DNA from: Hyphomicrobiales bacterium
GTDB taxonomy: Bacteria > Pseudomonadota > Alphaproteobacteria > Rhizobiales > Aestuariivirgaceae
Length of the DNA stretch: 9,840 bases
NCBI GenBank assembly: GCA_013002595.1
Contig: JABDJG010000446.1
Location: 1 to 9,840, forward strand
Direction: 5' to 3'
Position numbers and translations under genes: made by a program. The notes under the pieces are model-generated. The model worked only from the letters and a program-made list of their open reading frames with translations. It was not told where the DNA came from and searched no databases. Positions 6,487 to 9,840 of the stretch are shown here, piece by piece (the first letter of the stretch is position 1; every line of letters starts with the position of its first letter).

Positions 6487-7118
6487 GGCTGTCCCACCAT
6501 CACGAGACAGAAGTGAGCCGTCGCCGTATCCGTCTCGGCGACCGGCAGGATGGTGTACTGAAAGGTCGCAATCAGACCCTCGGACTGCAATCTGTCTATC
6601 GCAGGAGCAAAACCGCCCAACCGCCAAAAATCACTTGCAATGACACAGGCCAGCCAGCCACCCGGCTTCACGATCCGCAAGAACTCGCTGAGCCGCAACG
6701 CGTTGACATGGCCAGTGGTAAACGTCCCGGCCGAGATCGCTGCATCATAAGTGGCATCGGCAATATCCAGCGGCTTGAGCAGATCCGCCTCTATCAGGTT
6801 TCGGTATATGCCCTTGGATCTGGCGACATCGAGCATTTCCGGTGACAGATCGATCCCATCCACATCGGTGTAACCAAGTTGTTGAAGTTCAGCGCCAACC
6901 AAGCCGGTTCCACATCCAAGGTCGACGATGCGCGGTGACGGGGCTCTCAGCGTTTGCGCCAGCATCTTGGCAATATCGGTGCCGCCGGTAAACTTGAGAG
7001 TACCGGCAACATCGTCATCGTAGTCGGCCGCCCATTCGCGATAGAGCGCTTTTGCTTCGTCGACAGACCGAAGGTTCCTGGCCTGCTGAACTCGTTGCTC
7101 TGCCGGTGCGCGGTTCAT
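6483..7118 (-). CDS. Class I SAM-dependent methyltransferase, METTL27/WBSCR27-like (second of tandem pair)
   Basis: This is a 211-residue soluble Rossmann-fold methyltransferase. Motif I is D66-LGCGTG-L, the SAM ribose-binding acidic residue is D90 in GIDLS, and motif II/III continues with ADLLKPLDI (111-119) and YDAAISAGTF (124-133). KPGG (151-154) is the usual post-motif loop. The N-terminal ALYREWAADYDDDV (24-37) resembles the start of METTL27/WBSCR27-group proteins. Target and reaction are unknown. It is clearly homologous to the gene just upstream (7123-7767). The ATG (7118) lies 4 bases after the neighbour's TGA, and AAGG (7131-7128) within that gene's end serves as ribosome binding site, so translation is probably coupled. 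A GTG at 7121 is an alternative start. Its stop overlaps the hydrolase stop on the other strand. Confidence 0.85.
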   Translation of the reverse strand: MNRAPAEQRVQQARNLRSVDEAKALYREWAADYDDDVAGTLKFTGGTDIAKMLAQTLRAPSPRIVDLGCGTGLVGAELQQLGYTDVDGIDLSPEMLDVARSKGIYRNLIEADLLKPLDIADATYDAAISAGTFTTGHVNALRLSEFLRIVKPGGWLACVIASDFWRLGGFAPAIDRLQSEGLIATFQYTILPVAETDTATAHFCLVMVGQP

Positions 7119-7122
7119 CACT

Positions 7123-7767
7123 TCACGCCTTCACATAGGCGTAGTAGTGACCTTCGGCATCTTGCGAGCCCGCAAAATAGATGTCGCGGGTATGCTCTTT
7201 AAGGATGAGCGCGCCGGCTCCCTCGAGCGCAGCAAGCTTCGCGCCAAAGCCCAACTCATCATGCACCTCACGATGCACCGTAAAGGCAAACAGCGCGCCC
7301 GGCTTCAACGTCCTGACAATCTCATCGAGGCAATCAGCGCCAACATGAGCGTGTGTAAAGGTGCCGGTACAGATCGCACCATCATAGACACCGGTTTCAA
7401 TATCGAGAGGCTTCAGCAAATCGGCCACGAACAGCTTTTGATACAGACCGCGCTTGCCGGCCATCTCAAGCATGCTCTCGGAAAGATCGATCCCGTCCAT
7501 CATGTCATAGCCCAGCTTGGCCAGCTCACTGCCAGCCAATCCCGTGCCACACCCGACATCAAGGATCAGGCCCGCTTTGTCAGGCTGATGATGCGCATAA
7601 AGTGCAGCGCATTTTTTTGGCGACACGTAATTCAGATTGCCGACCATCGCCTCATCATAGGTCTCGGCCCAGTCATGATAGAGCGCCTGCTGCTCATCAG
7701 CATCGGTGATGCTGTAGGCACGCGCCACCAGATCGGCGGCAGGATTATCTGCAGGTAACTTGGCCAT
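7123..7767 (-). CDS. Class I SAM-dependent methyltransferase, METTL27/WBSCR27-like (first of tandem pair)
   Basis: This 214-residue soluble methyltransferase is paralogous to the downstream gene. ALYHDWAETYDEAMVG (28-43) leads into motif I, D70-VGCGTGLAG; D94 in GIDLS should bind the SAM ribose; ADLLKPLDI (115-123) and YDGAICTGTFTHAHV (128-142) follow. It keeps every SAM-binding landmark, so it should be active, but the substrate is unknown. The substrate-side C-terminal third (about 160-214) differs strongly from its partner and has EHTRDIYFAGSQDAEGHYYA where the partner has an unrelated segment. I chose the ATG at 7767 (MAKLPADNPAADL). The frame is open to a TTG at 7818, but the added residues look like translated intergenic DNA. 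Ribosome binding is weak. The gene is divergent from the AEC permease and forms a two-gene operon with the next methyltransferase. Confidence 0.85.
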   Translation of the reverse strand: MAKLPADNPAADLVARAYSITDADEQQALYHDWAETYDEAMVGNLNYVSPKKCAALYAHHQPDKAGLILDVGCGTGLAGSELAKLGYDMMDGIDLSESMLEMAGKRGLYQKLFVADLLKPLDIETGVYDGAICTGTFTHAHVGADCLDEIVRTLKPGALFAFTVHREVHDELGFGAKLAALEGAGALILKEHTRDIYFAGSQDAEGHYYAYVKA

Positions 7768-7879
7768 GGCTGCCAAGATTAGAGTAACCGGGCAAATCGC
7801 GAAAGCAGCTTTTGTCAATGATGCAAGAGCCGGTGTGATCGTCTACAACACCAGCACACCCCGTCTTGCCGGCCATCCC
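7768..7879. promoter_or_regulatory. Divergent promoter region between methyltransferase and AEC permease genes
   Basis: This 112-base gap should carry the promoters of two divergent transcripts. The - strand has a perfect TTGACA (7818-7813), but the bases 17 downstream (TTGCCC) are not a usable -10. The + strand has TTGTCA at 7813-7818 with no good -10. I see no clear operator repeat. Open frames that run through it in both directions begin with TTG and look non-coding. Confidence 0.35.
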
Positions 7880-8818
7880 ATGCACACCATTGCCATCACC
7901 GTTGTTCCTGTCTTTGCCCTGATCGCGCTCGGTTATTTTGCAGCGCGCATCAGGTTCTTTTCAACCGAAGCGGAAACGGGACTTACCCGGTTTGTGCTCT
8001 ACTTTGCGATACCGGCTCTGCTGTTCCGCACCATGGTGGCTGTCGATGTCGCCAATCCACCTTGGCGGTTATGGGCGGCATTCTTCACAGCGATCGTGGT
8101 CATCTGGGTGCTGGCAATTTGGACCTCAAAGCGGCTTGCCTCGATCTCTGCCAGCGGCGGTTCGGCCGCTGCCATAACGTCTTCGTTCGGCAATCTGCTG
8201 ATGATGGGCATTCCCCTGTCGGTCAGTTTCCTTGGTCCTGCCGCTGCCCTGCCGGCCGGATTGATCCTGTCCATTCACTCTCCGATCCAATGGACCGCCG
8301 CGACCTTGCTGGCCGAGATGTCCGGCGAACGCAGCGACGCGTCTGTTTCCGCCATCTTGCGCGATTTGGTGAATGATCTCATCCGCAACCCGATTGTCGT
8401 GGCCATCGTGCTAGGATCATTGTGGAGACTGACAGGTCTTGGCCTGGCACCCGTTGCTGACCGCACTATCGCCCTGTTGGGTCAGGCCGGTGTACCGGCG
8501 GCCCTGTTCGCGCTCGGACTGTCGCTGGCCGGCTTCGGCTTCAAGGGCAACGTGCGCGGCGTTACGGTCATTTTGACGTTGAAGATGATCGTCATGCCGC
8601 TGATCGCTGCGCTACTGGCTGTAAAGGTTTTCCAGTTGTCACCGGTTGATGCTGGCGTCGTGATCATCTTTGCCGCGCTTCCGCCTGGCGTAAATGCCTA
8701 CCTGTTCGCCACCAGATATGATGCTGCCGTAGCGCCCGTGTCCGGCGCCATCGCGCTGGGCACGGGATTGTCGTTGTTCACAACCTCGGTCGTCCTGTGG
8801 TTAATCGGACCGGTTTGA
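7880..8818 (+). CDS. AEC (auxin efflux carrier) family transporter
   Basis: This is a predicted inner-membrane permease of 312 residues, about the normal length for bacterial AEC proteins with around ten helices. It begins directly in the first helix (MHTIAITVVPVFALIALGYF), as family members do, with an arginine-bearing loop after it. Family landmarks are SFGNLLMMGIPL (102-113), the RNP at 169-171 that starts the second half, PAALFALGLSL (206-216) and LPPGVNAYLFATRY (267-280) in the last third. Bacterial members move small carboxylates such as malate, malonate or amino-acid-like anions; the substrate here cannot be predicted. The ATG at 7880 has no strong ribosome binding site. The frame is open upstream to a TTG at 7760, but that extension adds 40 polar residues overlapping the divergent gene, so I reject it. 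The gene ends 7 bases from the convergent nfeD. Confidence 0.88.
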   Translation: MHTIAITVVPVFALIALGYFAARIRFFSTEAETGLTRFVLYFAIPALLFRTMVAVDVANPPWRLWAAFFTAIVVIWVLAIWTSKRLASISASGGSAAAITSSFGNLLMMGIPLSVSFLGPAAALPAGLILSIHSPIQWTAATLLAEMSGERSDASVSAILRDLVNDLIRNPIVVAIVLGSLWRLTGLGLAPVADRTIALLGQAGVPAALFALGLSLAGFGFKGNVRGVTVILTLKMIVMPLIAALLAVKVFQLSPVDAGVVIIFAALPPGVNAYLFATRYDAAVAPVSGAIALGTGLSLFTTSVVLWLIGPV

Positions 8819-8837
8819 GCACTGATCAACTAGTGCT
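8818..8837. repeat. Inverted repeat at the permease/nfeD convergent junction
   Basis: AGCACT (8818-8823) and AGTGCT (8832-8837) form a perfect 6-base inverted repeat around gatcaact, spanning the end of the permease gene and the stop of nfeD. It could fold in either transcript and slow or end transcription. Neither side has a T-run, so it is not a classical intrinsic terminator. Confidence 0.35.
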
Positions 8838-9281
8838 GTCGGCTTCGACTCGCAGCCTAAGGCCATCGACACCGGTCACTTTCACCCAGGAATTCTTGTC
8901 AAGATCAGGCCCCATGACATCCCACAATGTGTCGTCGATGCGTATCTGACCACGCCCATTGACGATCGGCGAGACAAGGACGTACCGCTGGCCGACATAC
9001 TGGTTGATGCGCTTGTTGAGATGCGGCTGATCGCTTTCGACATGCTGGCGTTTGAGCACCCACGGCCGGCCGACAACGACAAACACAACTGACAGCACCG
9101 CAAAGATCGCGATCTCCACCTGCCAGGGCATGTCGTAGACCAGCTCGATAAGCCCGACGGCCGCAGCAGCTGCACCCAGCCACATGAAGAAAACCCCTGG
9201 AGCCAGCAATTCGATGATCAACAAAATGCCGGCAAGGATCCACCACGTCCAGCCACCAAAAATTCCAAGCAGCTCACTCAT
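8826..9281 (-). CDS. NfeD-like membrane protein (partner of SPFH/stomatin protein)
   Basis: This is a 151-residue inner-membrane protein of the short NfeD type, lacking the protease-like domain of long NfeD. Three hydrophobic stretches (about 12-36, 36-49 and 53-72) are followed by a soluble OB-fold domain (about 95-148) with VNGRGQIRIDDTLWDV (107-122), the usual core of this family. Short NfeD proteins are typically encoded beside an SPFH protein, as in the E. coli qmcA-ybbK pair, and are thought to act with it in membrane microdomains. The same pairing is seen here, with the SPFH gene ending 34 bases upstream on the same strand. AAAGGA (9293-9288) stands about 6-7 bases before the ATG and supports the start. 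The C-terminal end reads ADSTS; its stop lies 7 bases past the permease stop. Confidence 0.88.
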   Translation of the reverse strand: MSELLGIFGGWTWWILAGILLIIELLAPGVFFMWLGAAAAAVGLIELVYDMPWQVEIAIFAVLSVVFVVVGRPWVLKRQHVESDQPHLNKRINQYVGQRYVLVSPIVNGRGQIRIDDTLWDVMGPDLDKNSWVKVTGVDGLRLRVEADSTS

Positions 9282-9315
9282 GATCTATCCTTTCCTTCAC
9301 TACCAGCTCTTCAGC

Positions 9316-9840
9316 TCAAGAAACCGTCGGCACAGCGCCTGACCCACGCTTGCGCGGTGCTGGCGTAGGTGTCGGCCTTGGCGAACCACCGCCCGAACCG
9401 CCGCCGCCAAACGTTTCCCTGGCAATCTCGCCGATACCGGCAATCGAGCCAATCACCGACGAGGCCTCAACCGGCAGCATCAGAACTTTCTGGTTTGGCG
9501 ATTTCGCCAGGCCTTCCAGCGCCTTGATGTAGTTGTTGGCGACAAAATAGTTGATCGCCTGCACATCGCCGCCGGCGATCGCCTGCGAGACCATGGTCGT
9601 CGCGTTAGCTTCAGCCTGGGCGGCGCGCTCACGTGCCTCCGCATCGCGGAACGCGGCCTCTTTGCGGCCCTCTGCATCCAGCATCACGGCCTGTTTCTCG
9701 CCTTCGGCTTTCAAGATCGCCGACTGGCGCGCGCCTTCAGCTTCAAGAATCGAAGCACGCTTGTCACGTTCAGCCTTCATCTGCCGCGCCATCGAATCGA
9801 CCAGATCGCGCGGCGGGTTGATGTCCTTGATCTCGATGCG
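9316..9840 (-). CDS. SPFH/stomatin-like (QmcA-type) protein, partial, 5' end outside window
   Basis: Only the C-terminal 174 residues are visible; the frame is open to the right edge, and an internal ATG at 9792 is not the true start. The visible part begins RIEIKDINPPRDLVDSM, the conserved end of an SPFH (band 7) domain. A long alternating charged/alanine coiled coil follows, with repeated AEG units (EAEGARQ, KAEGEKQ, DAEGRKE), typical of stomatin, QmcA and paraslipin proteins. A conserved helical segment then has QAINYFVANNYIKALEGLA and KVLMLPVEASSVIGSIAGI. The last 30 or so residues are a glycine-rich then proline- and arginine-rich tail (FGGGGSGGGS, PTPTPAP), not needed for the fold. The protein should be anchored by an N-terminal helix, form large oligomers in membrane microdomains, and work with the NfeD-like protein encoded downstream. 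Confidence 0.92.
   Translation of the reverse strand, partial: RIEIKDINPPRDLVDSMARQMKAERDKRASILEAEGARQSAILKAEGEKQAVMLDAEGRKEAAFRDAEARERAAQAEANATTMVSQAIAGGDVQAINYFVANNYIKALEGLAKSPNQKVLMLPVEASSVIGSIAGIGEIARETFGGGGSGGGSPRPTPTPAPRKRGSGAVPTVS

Noticed and set aside
7768..7818. Upstream extension of the first methyltransferase to a TTG at 7818.
   Set aside because: The extra 17 residues lie in the intergenic promoter region and have no counterpart in the paralogue.
7813..7818. Perfect TTGACA on the - strand as -35 of the methyltransferase operon.
   Set aside because: No acceptable -10 lies 16-18 bases downstream, so a promoter cannot be supported from the hexamer alone.
7760..7879. Upstream extension of the AEC permease frame to a TTG at 7760.
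   Set aside because: The added 40 residues precede the first helix, overlap the start of the divergent methyltransferase and have no ribosome site; family members begin at the first helix.

Overview
The window comes from a GC-rich alphaproteobacterium, most likely of the Hyphomicrobiales (Rhizobiales). I infer this from the alphaproteobacterial/Methanosarcina-type SerC, a leader resembling the alphaproteobacterial serC RNA motif, a long SerA with an intervening domain plus ACT domain, an IF-3 beginning (I/M)-R-R-P, and an alpha/beta hydrolase divergent from infC. This is gene-content reasoning, not a database match. I see no insertion sequence, phage gene, CRISPR array, tRNA or rRNA; it reads as ordinary chromosomal core and near-core sequence.

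Left part (1-4432, + strand). A 153-base non-coding stretch with two good inverted repeats precedes a NorM-type MATE efflux pump (154-1554). A 110-base leader then precedes serC (1665-2801) and serA (2840-4432). These two form an operon for the first two steps of phosphorylated serine biosynthesis: SerA oxidises 3-phosphoglycerate, and SerC transaminates the product to phosphoserine. The leader contains several mutually exclusive pairings, one of which would cover the serC Shine-Dalgarno sequence.

Centre (4424-6486). On the - strand, infC (IF-3) is followed 19 bases later by a NemR/AcuR-like TetR regulator, whose 3' end overlaps serA. The infC start is best placed at an ATT codon (5564-5562) behind a strong AAAAGGAG, not at the ATG 24 bases downstream. 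Divergent from infC is an alpha/beta hydrolase with a complete Ser-Asp-His triad (5674-6486).

Right part (6483-9840). Two tandem, homologous class I SAM-dependent methyltransferases resembling the METTL27/WBSCR27 group lie on the - strand, separated by 4 bases. They are divergent from an AEC-family permease (7880-8818). The permease converges on a - strand pair: an NfeD-like membrane protein, preceded in the operon by an SPFH/stomatin-like protein that runs off the right edge.

Genes are tightly packed. Three convergent pairs overlap or nearly touch at their 3' ends (serA/tetR by 9 bases, hydrolase/methyltransferase by 4 bases, permease/nfeD with a 7-base gap), leaving little room for terminators. 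I found no clearly new multi-gene system. The items most worth following up are the switch-like serC leader, the ATT start of infC and the paired methyltransferases.
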